DNA from: Macrostomum hystrix
Lineage: Eukaryota; Platyhelminthes; Macrostomidae
Length of the DNA stretch: 64,000 nt
NCBI GenBank assembly: GCA_950097015.1
Contig: CATNEN010000039.1
Span: 7,518,501-7,582,500 of the forward strand
Direction: 5' to 3'
Made by a program: the position numbers and the translations under genes. The notes under the pieces were generated by a model. It ran no database searches and was not told the origin of the DNA. It saw nothing but the letters and a program-made list of their open reading frames with translations. This document shows positions 20,848 to 31,754 of this stretch, in pieces. Every line of letters starts with the position of its first letter. Within the stretch, counting starts at the first letter, position 1.

Positions 20848-23800
20848 ATGCTAAAATCAGCAAGCCAAGGCAAAGTGGTCTTCTTAGTGTTGTTGATGGT
20901 GTCCGTGTTTATCACTGGTTCCTACTACTTTGCATTTCAAGGACAACACTCGTGGAATCATGCATTGCCAAGTTTGCCTAGCCGAGAGAGCACCAAGTTT
21001 CAACATCTTGCAACCGCAGCTCTACCTGATGGTAATTGATCCATTGTTTCCTTTTCGATTCACTATGCCATTAAATAAGTAAAATTTGTCAATGTACGGT
21101 GACTAGGCTAGTAATGAAGTCGGTGACTTATTACGGGATGAGTGAGCCGTGATGCATATGCATATCAAATACTGATAAAGACTTATTAAAGACTGACTGA
21201 CCCCTGCCCTTCCGTTCTCTCTCCCAGACCCGCCATAAATCTCTTGGCGTTCAGTGATTTCTCAAGCTTTCAATAAAGAGAGGGGGCGCACGCGCAGTGT
21301 ATTTAATCATTCGTCCAACTTTCTTAATTATCAATGCCCGCTATATCAAAGTCTAAATTTCTATCGTCTGCTAAAGTACGGCCCATTTCAATAAGCCATA
21401 TATTTTAACAACGCAAAGGAAAGGGACCCTCTCTGCACTGCATGTGGAGAGAACTTAGATAAGACAATCTGAGCTGGGCCATGTACATTAAACAAAAGGG
21501 AGGGGCTGGATAGCCCTTCAAGCCACAGACACTCAGGCTAAGAGAACCCCCCTCGATTTTTATCGATCGGGCGGCACAGCCTTGAGGCTTTATGTACATT
21601 CAAGCCTCAATAGACAGAAATCTCGTCCCCACAAACAAACACTGACAAATGCATGGAGGGCTGTAGCCTGTGTATTTTAAGGCAAGATTTAACTAATGAA
21701 ATTTCGGTTTCAATTTTCATGTGATGCAAAAAAAAGTTGATAGCAAAAAGCAGGATGATCTTTCATTAATTACTGCTTACTTCCTATTCATATTTCATCA
21801 GATAATTAAACTTTCCAAGACTAAAGCACCATATTCATTTCAATGCTGGGCACACAATTTATATGCGATTACTTAACCATTTTAGCACAATTTTCACTCA
21901 AGGTTGCATTATTTGTGGGATGAAAAAAATCACGTTTTATAAATGAAAATCAATACTGTACATCTCAAATGTGATGCACAGCTTTAAGTGACATGTCATT
22001 GTCTTGGAAACATCTAGACGCATATATTGAAACCATTTTCAATGACATTGGGGCAAATAACAACATTTTATTAGAGTAAACTCGAAAATGCTGCTTCTCT
22101 TAAAAGTACTGCATCGTGTACTGACGCTCAATCAATGTTCACAGGCAGGCATGGATGCTGTCCTTTTGAAGAGGGCTCTAAATGCTATCCAACGACGCCA
22201 AACTTGATTCGAGAAATTGCACTACTAAAATCTTATGAGTAATCTTATGAGAAATTGGCATAGGCCCCGGGTGTAAAAATTGCTGCAATGTGCCTTCCAT
22301 TTCGAAAAATCAAATTTTCCAACACTAATGCAGCTGCTCATCGGATGCGGCATAGTATTGGGTACATTTAGTCTCTGTACATGAAAAAAATTCGCAAGAC
22401 CGTTTTTACAAAATTTACCTTTAAAGGTTCGAAAAATTGCATGATTTATTCAATTTCTACAAAAACAACACGTTTTGCAGTTTTGTACCTCGAAAAATGC
22501 AAAAATTTGCAAAATTATAAAAAAATCACGTTTTTTTACTTGAAATGTCAATACCATTAATCATATGCCTCGCACTGCTTCCGTTGACAGAGCAAATATT
22601 TATAGGACATCTGTTAGCGTCTATTGACACCATTTTCGGTTCAATGCGACAAAGTGCACTATCGTAGGGGCGAAAATGGCAAACTTTTTCTCATACATAC
22701 ACCTGTACAGGTACATATTTTAGTACAGATCGCCAGCTACTGAATATGCGTACACGAGTCTAGCATCAAATGAAAGAGGGTCTTAAATGCAATTCAGCAA
22801 CGCTAAACGCAACACCAACGGATGCAGTAATCAAAAGTTATGACTGATCCTGTTTTGCATGTTTTAGCCCCCCGGAGGGTCAAAATTTTGGATTTTCGCA
22901 TCCACCATCGGGGCAAGTGGATGATTAGAAAATTCGAGATATACATTTTGTGCGCACATCTGTTGCGCTTCTAAAAACTGAAGCCGCATTCGAATCACAC
23001 ACCAAATACGTTCTGGCCATGCAGTTTTGTACCTCGAAAAATGACTAAAAATGACCAAAATCACGTTTTTAGGATTTAATTACCCACATCTTCGGTAAAC
23101 AACATTCAATCAGTCTGAAACCAACATTTTCGTATAGGCGACACCCAAGAAAGTTGGTTGACATGTGTTGAAATGCGATTCAAGTCACACGTCTGTGTCA
23201 TAGAGGCGTCCAAAGTGCACCCTGTACTTAAAGTACTTTAAAAGTGCACATTTATTTCAATCACAAAAGTACACGGTCAAAAAATTTCTCCACCATCAAG
23301 TAGGCCTATGTGTTAGGGTTACGATCCCGCAAGTCAAAGTCCGCGCTAGCGCGCGGCCTTTGACTTGCATGGTGAGAAAGTTTAAAAACATGCACATTTT
23401 TTCAACCTGAAAAACCAGTTTTTCAAACCAAAAGATGGGTCAGCAAGAAAAAATTCATATCAAATCATTGTAGGCTTCTATAGCCCGCATCGACTGGATA
23501 GAACCACTTGGCGATACCATAAAATGCCGGCTTAAGCGGCCAAAGACCATTTTTCGTCACGTCCAAAAAAATCATGTTTTTGGTTGCCATGGCAACGATT
23601 TTCACATCAGTGCATAGACCCGAGTCTTTTACATGCTTTGCAAAAAACCGCATCCAAATCGGTTCAACTGGGAAAAAGCGGCAATCGTTAAAAGTAAAAA
23701 ACGTGCTTTTCTATCCCGACACGTTGGCTACGTCTTATCAAGATGAGATATCGCATCCGTAATGACCAAGAGAAAGCCTCGCTTACGCTCGGCTTCCTCT

Positions 23801-24903
23801 TGGTCATTACTGGCTCACTCATCCCAACTAGCGAGCTCTGAAATAGAGTTTCCAACGCTTTCTCTTTTCCAGACGAAAACAACAACACAATAGCCCTGAC
23901 TCGAAATTCCTATGCAAAGCTAGACGAAACCTTTCTTCTTGAAAACTTCGACGAGCTAAAAACGATTGTCAAGCCATTGTCGATGAAATATGCGCCCAGA
24001 GTTGATCAGCTGATGGCGCACAAACTGCCCGTGGTCGACACCAAGAACTGGAAGCTGCACAGAACCAATGGAAAGGTGCTGACGGTACCGATGGTGCAGC
24101 AGCTGCTCAGAGACCCCGATTATCGAGTCCCAAACGCTGTCCACTACATCTTGCCATTCAGCGACCCAGTGCTACAGTTTCATCACCTGGTTTGCATCCT
24201 GAGCGGTGTGTGGGTTCTGAGGCCGGATCACGTGATCCTGTGGTACAGCAGGGAGCCGAAGGGCGAGAACTGGGAGCTGCTGAAGCAGAACCTCACCCGA
24301 TCCGGAGTGTGGCACAGCAAAGTGCTGATGGCTCACAGAGACGTGCCAAAGTCGGTGTACAACCAGCCAGTCCTGATCCGCGAGCACCAGTCGGACATCA
24401 TTCGAATGGAGGCTCTGCTGGTGTTTGGCGGCATCTACGCTGACCTCGATGTGATCTCGCTCAAGTCCATGCAGCCGCTGAGAAACTTCTCTTTCACAAT
24501 TGGCCGCGAGCTGCCTCAGAACCTGTGCAACGGTGTGTTTCTGTCGGCTCCGAACTCCACGCTGCTCGCCCTGTGGCACGTGGCCTACCAGTCATTCGAC
24601 GACTCGGGTTGGGGCGAGCACTCGCTGATGCTGCCCAACAGGCTGTGCTGGAGATTCAGGCAGCACTGCCACGTCGAGGAAGAGAGTCTGGACAGACCGA
24701 ACTTCTTATGGTATGAAATCGTGTGGATCTACGGCCAGAAGCGAGTTTGGGACTGGCGGAAGAAGAACTACGCGATGCATCTTTGGTACAGGATGCACAA
24801 AAATAATTACAACATGGAGACTATAAAGTATGTGGACTCCATGCTCGGTGACATGTTTCGCTATGTATTGTTTGGAAATAGCACGCTGCTAAAGCAAATT
24901 TAA
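20848..24903 (+). CDS. GT32-type glycosyltransferase, copy 1, two exons, 404 aa
   Basis: Join of 20848-21031 and 23873-24903. The donor is GATG|GTAATT, the acceptor TCTCTTTTCCAG, phase 1. Exon 1 encodes a short cytoplasmic end and a signal anchor (VVFLVLLMVSVFITGSYYF), so a type II Golgi membrane protein is expected. Exon 2 encodes a stem and a catalytic domain with GGIYADLDVI, the DXD nucleotide-sugar/metal site of the Gly_transf_sug (GT32/alpha-1,4-GalT-like) family, near residue 250. GVFLSAPNSTLL and GWGEHSLMLPNRL follow. Donor and acceptor sugars cannot be told. The 2.8-kb intron holds a dispersed repeat and two strong palindromes. From 24002 on it is almost identical to copy 2 at 31755-33112. 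Confidence 0.8.
21102..21556. repeat. Uninterrupted copy of the dispersed repeat, in GT copy 1 intron
   Basis: Same sequence as 16037-16429 plus 20523-20602, with the empty site GAGCTGGGCCATGTACATTA in place of the two Crypton-like elements. No coding capacity; class unknown. Confidence 0.8.
21600..23328. other. Intron DNA of GT copy 1, unassigned
   Basis: AT-rich. The phrase GCAGTTTTGTACCTCGAAAAATG occurs, in part, twice (near 22477 and 23025), hinting at an old unclassified repeat. No coding signal. Confidence 0.4.
23329..23368. repeat. Palindrome in GT copy 1 intron
   Basis: GCAAGTCAAAGTCCGCGC pairs with GCGCGGCCTTTGACTTGC with one mismatch and almost no loop, giving a strong hairpin or cruciform. 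Confidence 0.75.
23759..23810. repeat. Hairpin close to the acceptor of GT copy 1
   Basis: The 20-bp arms GTAATGACCAAGAGAAAGCC and GGCTTCCTCTTGGTCATTAC differ at one pair and enclose a 12-bp loop, about 60 bp upstream of the exon 2 acceptor. Confidence 0.8.
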
Positions 24904-24914
24904 TTTCGACAGTG

Positions 24915-25015
24915 CCAGCTATGACGACATCCACACATGGATCATCGTCATGGATCATCGTCATCCACACATGGATCATCCATGGATCATCGTCATGGAT
25001 CATCGTCATCGGAAA
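24915..25015. repeat. TGGATCATC/CGTCATC simple repeat in the 3' region of GT copy 1
   Basis: Irregular repetition of CATGGATCATCGTCATC, shared with the 3' flank of GT copy 2. Confidence 0.8.
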
Positions 25016-25184
25016 AGGGGTCTTAAAGCATCCTCATAATTACAACTAATTACAACTAATTACAACTACTTTACTGCTTTTTCAAGTTTGAAATATTACA
25101 ATTTTATATGTTCTGATTCTAGATCTCTGGAATCTCAAAACACCGGCAATTTTTACAGTGAATCCTTATTTAAAACAGATACCG

Positions 25185-27041
25185 CGATGAGACGTGGTAG
25201 AGATAAGACAGGGAAGAGATTAGACACGGGAGAGATTAGACATGGGAGAGATTAGACACGGGAGACATAAGGCAGGGAAGAGATTAGACACGGGAGAGAT
25301 AAGACAGGGAAGAGATTAGACACGGGAGAGATTAGATACGGGAGAGATAGATTCGAGAGCGATGAGACACGGGAGAGATAAGACAGGGAAGAGATTAGAC
25401 ACGGGAGAGATTAGACACGGGAGAGATTAGACACGGGAGAGATTAGAGCGGGAGAAATTAGATACGGGAGAGATTAGACACGGCAGAGATTAGACACGGG
25501 AGAGATTAGACACGGGAGAGATTAGATACGGGAGAGATTAGATTCGAGAGCGATGAGACACGGGAGAGATAAGACAGGGAAGAGATTAGACACGGGAGAG
25601 ATTAGACACGGGAGAGATTAGACACGGGAGAGATTAGACACGGGAGAGTTAAGACAGGGAAGAGATTAGACACGGGAGAGATTAGACACGGGAGAGATTA
25701 GACACGGGAGAGTTAAGACAGGGAAGAGATTAGACACGGGAGAGATTAGACACGGGAGAGATTAGACACGGGGGAGATTGGACACGGGAGAGATTAGATA
25801 CGGGAGAGATTAGATTCGAGAGCGATGAGACGCGGGAGAGATTAGACAGGGAAGAGATTAGTCACGGGAGAGATTAGACACGGGAGAGATTAGACACGGG
25901 AGAGATAAGACAGGGAAGAGATTAGACACGGGAGAGATTAGACACGGGAGAGATAAGACAGGGAAGAGATTAGACACGGGAGAGCTTAGACACGGGAGAG
26001 ATTAGACACGGGAGAGATTAGACACGGGAGAGATTAGATACGGGAGAGATTAGATTCGAGAGCGATGAGACGCGGGAGAGATAAGACAGGGAAGAGATTA
26101 GATACGGGAGAGATTAGACACGGGAGAGATAAGACAGGGAAGAGATGAGACACGGGAGAGATAAGATAGGGAAGAGATTTGACACGGGAGAGATTAGACG
26201 CGGGAGAGATTAGACACGGGGGAGATTAGACACGGGAGAGATTAGATACGGGAGAGATTAGATTCGAGAGCGATGAGACACGGGAGAGATTAGACAGGGA
26301 AGAGATTAGACACGGGAGAGATTAGACACGGGAGAGATAAGACACGGGAGAGATTAGACAGGGAAGAGATTAGACACGGGAGAGATAAGACAGGGAAGAG
26401 ATTAGACACGGGAGAGATTAGATACGGGAGAGATTAGACACGGGAGAGCTTAGACACTGGAGAGATTAGATACGGGAGAGATTAGATTCGAGAGCGATGA
26501 GACGCGGGAGAGATTAGACAGGGAAGAGATTAGACACGGGAGAGATTAGACACGGGAGAGATAAGACAGGGAAGAGATTAGACACGGGAGAGATTAGACA
26601 CGGGAGAGATAAGACAGGGGAGAGATTAGACACTGGAGAGATTAGACACTGGAGAGATTAGACACTGGAGAGATTAGACACGGGAGAGATTAGACACAGG
26701 AGAGATTAGACACGGGAGAGATTAGACACTGGAGAGATTAGACACGGGAGAGATTAGACACGGGAGAGATTAGATCCGGGAGAGATTAGATTCGAGAGCG
26801 ATGAGACGCGGGAGAGATAAGACAGGGAAGAGATTAGACACGGGAGAGATTAGACACGGGAGAGATTAGACACGGGAGAGATTAGACACGAGAGATTAGA
26901 CACGGGAGAGATTAGACACGGGAGAGATTAGATACGAGAGAGATGAAACAGGACACTGTAGATGTCAGAAGGGGCAACGGGCCGGATTTGGGAGCTTCGA
27001 GGGCCGCATCTGGCCCGCGGGCCGGAGTTTGCCGACCCCTA
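25185..27041. mobile_element. hAT non-autonomous remnant carrying a 16-bp satellite array
   Basis: About 110 copies of a 16-bp unit (GGGAGAGATTAGACAC and variants such as GGGAAGAGATTAG and TTCGAGAGCGATGAG) run to about 26945. A 3' end follows: GGGCCGGATTTGGGAGCTTC, then GGCCCGCGGGCC and GTTTGCCGACCCCTAG. The same end closes the complete hAT element at 42379-42764, which also contains this 16-bp repeat. The matching left TIR (CAGGGGTAGGCAAACTT) was not found here, so the left end is lost or diverged. Confidence 0.8.
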
Positions 27042-27679
27042 GTTTTGTTCAACTGCTTGAGCGTTCCTTAGTCACTTTGTTATTAGCCGTATCTTAGAAA
27101 TACTTGCAGCCGCTTCGGGCCAAATGCACTGCGTATCGATGAGTTGAACCTGTGTATTCAACTCAAACTCAAAACTGTGTATTAAAAAGTCAATTTTCTC
27201 TTCAATTGTCGCTGAAGTCCATACTGTTTAAGCAGGGAGAAATTTTTACAAGAAATATCGGCTTCTGTGCCAAACTTTGGCACAGAACCTTAGGTGCCAA
27301 ACCTAACTGGTACAAGAAAGTAAAGAACTGACAGGAAAACTATAGCGTTGTTCATAAAAAGTCAATTTGAAATGAGAGAAAGCGCACAGCTGCCCTGACT
27401 AGATTTATATACTCAAAAGCTACAGTACCACAATATAATTGACAATACAAATAGTGGGATTATCTTCGTAAGAATGAAATAATTAAGAACAATTATTTTT
27501 CTGTTTTCGCCATGAAATACTTTTCGTTTAAAAAAAAGAAAAATAAGTTGTGATAAAAAAAGAAATGAGCACCTCTTTTGAGTTGGCAGTTTATAATTTA
27601 TACTAATAATAGTGGCTCAATTTATTTTACAAGTATCACTTCCCGTATAGGCAAAGGTGTATTAAATATTGCCTGCAAT

Positions 27680-27950
27680 TTAGTCTTTATTGCCAGAATT
27701 GCAGCTATCAAAAGTACGCATGGAGGCAGCACAGAAGTTCTTGTTCTCAACCATACTATTGGATGGTGTCTCATTGTGTGAATCGATGCGATCAGAAGTA
27801 CTCGGGTCAATTTCATTCATGAGCTTAAACTGCACAATATCAAAATCTGACTGTATGCGGAATTGCCTCCTGGCTGGCTTCGGGTCGACTGTCTGCGAGA
27901 TGCTCCACTGCCCTCTGCCCGTTCTCATAGGCTGCACTGAAGAATTGCTT
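27680..27950 (-). other. Possible terminal exon, unidentified
   Basis: After an acceptor-like AATTCTTCAG (minus, near 27945) a frame of about 84 codons reads QPMRTGRGQWSISQ.. and ends CNSGNKD at a stop that overlaps an AATAAA. The acidic, Ser-rich content could be a cytoplasmic tail. A plus-strand frame with a GTAAGT donor at about 28024 competes. No homology recognised. Confidence 0.2.
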
Positions 27951-28620
27951 TCCGCTTGGGTGTTTATTAACTGTTGTCAATGTGTCAGTCCAATAAGGCG
28001 TACCAATGACTCAGGAGGTCGCGGTAAGTTCAGTCTCTCTCCGACCTACGACTTCATACTGTTTCCATGTTCTTTCTCGCTCGTAAATTTAATTAAGTAT
28101 TCTTTGTTTGCTTAATGGGCACTGGCGGGTTGCTTTTCCAAGTCGACAAACTCGCCAATTTTATTTGTGCTATTTTAGCAAGTTTTAGTTGTAAAATATC
28201 TTGTAATTTTAAGCAAATGGTGCTTCCTATCAGAAGCAGTTTAACTATTTTGAAAATATTTAGCGTATTCAAATAGGTTATACTTGAGAATATTACGCGT
28301 AGTACATCGACGAGTATTATAAAATATTCGTCAGTTAAAACTATTTATGCACGAATTTGAAATAGGGCTACTACATGCACATTAATAACAACATTTATTA
28401 TCCGGTCTCCCTCATCAAGGCCAGCTGGTCCGTTTCAGGCCAGCAGGATAAATGTATGGACCTTTTGGCGCGACAGGCGTACAAAATACGCGTTGTGTGA
28501 GCCAGAATTGTCCAAAATTTGAATCACTGACATCTCGCGTGACATTTGATAACATTAATAATTACATTGACTATACCCTAAGCCCTATTGGTTCAGTATA
28601 ATAGCATATTTACAGAATAA

Positions 28621-28925
28621 TATATTTCTAGAGGCTGTAGCCTAGTGGATAGGGCGTCGGACTCACGACTTGAAGGTCGGGGGTTCGATTCCCGATTCTA
28701 CTAAAACAATTTGTGTCCTTTAGCAAGACACTTAACTCTGCATTGATTCAGTTCACCCAGCTGTTAAATGGGTTCCAGCATTAGCTGGGATAATTGAAGG
28801 TGGGTGTGGCGTCCCCCCCAGTCCGTGGACTGAACAGCTGAACGCAGCGCAATAGCTGCGGCTGTGCTGTCGGCTGAACATCTAGTCCTATTGGGGCAGG
28901 TGTAATTAATTATTAATTATTATTA
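28621..28925 (+). mobile_element. Full-length tRNA-derived SINE (second family) with 11-bp target duplication
   Basis: The head has box A GTAGCCTAGTGGATAG and box B GGTTCGATTCC. The central part has GTGTCCTTTAGCAAGACACT, a segment common to several animal SINE families. The 3' part has CCAGTCCGTGGACTGAACAG and an ATT-repeat tail. The direct repeat TTACAGAATAA flanks it (28610-28620 and 28926-28936). Confidence 0.85.
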
Positions 28926-28936
28926 TTACAGAATAA

Positions 28937-30402
28937 ATAGACTCAAATTTTTCAGAGATGAGTTCCTTACTCATGCTCATTCCTTACTCATTCCTTACTT
29001 TGTTACTCATGCTACTTCTAGTAAAATGAAGAGTTTTTTAACAAGGAGAATACTTTGGACATCTTTAGCGGGAGCATCTTCAGCTAGTTCAGATTTTGTA
29101 CTTAAGCTCGCTTTAATTCCATTGATATTTTTACGGAATCTTGGTGCTTTTTCTGCCTGGTGCAATTAAAACTTCGGCCTCTTCCCTGTCGCCTCATCAG
29201 CCTCGCCTCTCCCATAGGTTTTTCACTAGAGGATTTCGGAGTCTTAGTTCTCTGACCTGGGTGTCTGGGCAAGGCTCTGCCGCCTTGCCCTTCCCTTGCC
29301 AACACGCGTTATTGAGCCGGAAGATCACAGCAGCACAGTCTCAAAAGGGCTCACATCCAGGCGCACCCCTTTAACTATGGGAAGATAAGCGCGGAATTCC
29401 CACCTGATGAACGCGGGCACGAAACTGGGTCGTCTGGTTGCGTCTGATTGAGACAGTAGTCGATCAGTAACGTCGTTCTGCAAGTCGACGTCGCTGGAGA
29501 GTACAGCTGAGTCACTCACTCACAGACGCAGCGAAGCATCCCTATACAGCGAAGCAGAAGGCAGCACCACATGGCAGCTCCCGGCCAGGTGACCGCGAAG
29601 CTTTTGCAGCGCTGCAGGACTCAGGCCTGTGGCTTTTGACTCTGCGTTTGGCGCTGGTGACAATGGCTATTCTCTCGGTGATGGCTCCCCAGCTCCCATT
29701 CATGGCCAGTGAAAGGGTTGGAACCGCAGCATACATTCAGAGGCAAGCTCTCACGCTGATTACTTCTGCACTGCATGGCTCATTGGCCATTGTCAATTCG
29801 TTTCGCGTCTCAAGCAATATGTACTCTTAACATGTCCCCTTGAATCACACAAATGTGCCCAACAAACTTGGTGCGCCAGCTCAAAGCGCCCCCTCCCCCT
29901 AATTGGAAAATCCTGGCTACGCCACTGGCTACCTCATGTTATCACTTTCACTTCTAGGTATTTACATTGATTTGTTTTATTTCAGCCGCTGCATTGCTAC
30001 AAATGAAACGATGGGTAGACACCGATACACTTCGATAGACTATAGCGCCTAGCTTTTACTTACTCTCTGTTATGTTCTCCGGTTATTGGAATATACTTTT
30101 GCGCTGCTCCAAGATTTGTAATCCTGATATATTTCTCCTTTTATTTTCTTTAGCCCTCACAGTGGGCTTCAAAACCAAGCCTGTCACTCGGCTTCATTCG
30201 GCCAATAGATAAAACAAAATCTTTAAACTGCAGATGCTGTTAAAATATTATCACTAATGTAATATAATATATAATAATATTATATAGTCAAGTCAAATCA
30301 CGCTCAAAATAGCAAGGTTTGTCTAAATAAATTTGTCAAATGTTACAATCATCCCCATAAAGCCGCGTTGCCCAATCTCATTTTTTCAAAAAGCGATTTA
30401 GT
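28937..30402. other. Intergenic DNA with a hAT-type end
   Basis: At about 29905-29931 the sequence GGAAAATCCTGGCTACGCCACTG matches the common animal hAT/MITE terminus (CAGTGGCGTAGCCAGG on the minus strand); its partner end was not found. Short open frames at 29100-29830 have no domains. Confidence 0.4.
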
Positions 30403-31541
30403 CGTATGTACGCATGGATGAATGAATAGAATGGATTGCTATTCTGGCTCTGGCTATTTTCGTTTTTGACTCTTTTGCATCCGGTTCCCCCGTGCCTTTT
30501 TATTGGTTGATGATTGCCATAGACAATATTCGGCCTTCGCCCCTTTCTTTCACACAAGCGCAAAGAACTGAGAATGGTAGATTTACGCACTAGGAAGCCT
30601 AGCATAAGTGCATTGATTTATGACCAAGTGTGTGTGCGCAAGACCAGCTCCTTCGGCCCATAGACAATACCCGTCTGGGATTTACTGCATAGTAGCTCAG
30701 AAGAGGGATGGCACGGAGATCAAGTGGGTCAAGATAGTCATGTCATTTACCGCACAGTTGCGGAATTTACTGCACACTTCAATCTATTTCTTTGATGGCC
30801 TTTGGGCCATAAACTATACACGAGCTTGAGACGTTTACGCACACTTGGTTATATGTCAATGTCGGTTACTTGCAGAGATTATCGAGCGCTCGTTATTCTC
30901 TGGTTACTTGTTTGTCAATTGAAGTTGTTAATTGAAGCAGAGGAATGATAACAAATCCCCTGCAAATTACAACAGTAATGATTTCAGATTTTTTATGTCG
31001 AGGGTGATGATGAGGGTGCGATGACAATGCTACAATAATGGATTACTGGCGATGCTTTATCTGAATTTTACTATTGGAGTTATGAAATTGGTTTTAAAGT
31101 TCTATTTCAACACAAGTAACTTCTATTTCGCCCAGAACTCTCCCGGCCTAAGTAGTAAGTTCAGTTTCATCATCGAGGGAGTTATTTGTGTGTGCCCTTT
31201 TAGTAAGTTCTATTTCTTCAGCGACACATCAAAACTTGTGGTACACGATTCAATTAACGTACATGACAACACAGACTGTTAGAATGGTGAAATTGAGTGA
31301 AATTGGAACAGGAAAACAACACACATAACGAGCGCTCGATAATCTCTGCAAGTAACCGACATTCTCAGTTCTTTGCGCTTGTGCATCGAAAGAAAGGGAC
31401 GAAGGCCGAAAATTGTCTATGGCAATCATTAACCAATAAAAAGGCACGGGGGGAACCGGATGCAAAAGATCAGTCAAAAACGAAAATAGCCAGAGCCAGA
31501 ATAGCAATCCATTCTATTCATTCATCCATGTATGTACGTAG
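30403..31541. mobile_element. Foldback element with ~200-bp inverted arms
   Basis: Arm 30403-30576 plus 30862-30898 is the reverse complement of 31322-31541 (shared words CATGGATGAATGAATAGAAT, TTGCATCCGGTTCCCCC, CAAGCGCAAAGAACTGAGAA, TCGGTTACTTGCAGAGATTA). The arms enclose about 420 bp of AT-rich DNA. The left arm is split by the 285-bp insertion at 30577-30861. It lies about 200 bp upstream of GT copy 2. Confidence 0.8.
30577..30861 (+). mobile_element. Internally deleted derivative of Crypton-like element 1
   Basis: The left 130 bp match the hairpin side of element 1 (GGAAGCCTAGCATAAGTG, CATTGATTTATGACCAAG, CAGCTCCTTCGGCCCATAGA). The right 130 bp match its other end (CACAGTTGCGGAATTTACTG, GCCTTTGGGCCATAAACTA, CTTGGTTATATGTCAATG). 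The recombinase gene is missing. AATG flanks both sides (30573-30576 and 30858-30861). The other arm of the surrounding foldback reads GAACTGAGAATGTCGGTTAC, an exact empty site. Confidence 0.9.
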
Positions 31542-31754
31542 AAAAGACTTGAGTGTGGCAGTGGTTATCTGACTGCAAGAGCTAGCTAATACTAGTACTT
31601 AGTTTGCGCGGGTTATCCAGCTGATAAGAATGCGATTCAGCTTTATAATTCTCAGCAGGTGCTGCACGAAGGCGTCTCTGAGCAGGCCATTCCAACAGCT
31701 ATTTTTGTGAGCTCAGAATGGATCAATTTTAATCTGTAAACTGAAGCGGAAGTC

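Noticed and set aside
23956-24144. Minus-strand frames over the GT genes (for example PQGEQRGVRSRQKH..)
   Set aside because: Shadows of the plus-strand exons, which have splice sites, a signal anchor and a DXD motif.
28635-28700. Functional tRNA gene
   Set aside because: It is the head of a SINE with a target duplication and a repeat tail.
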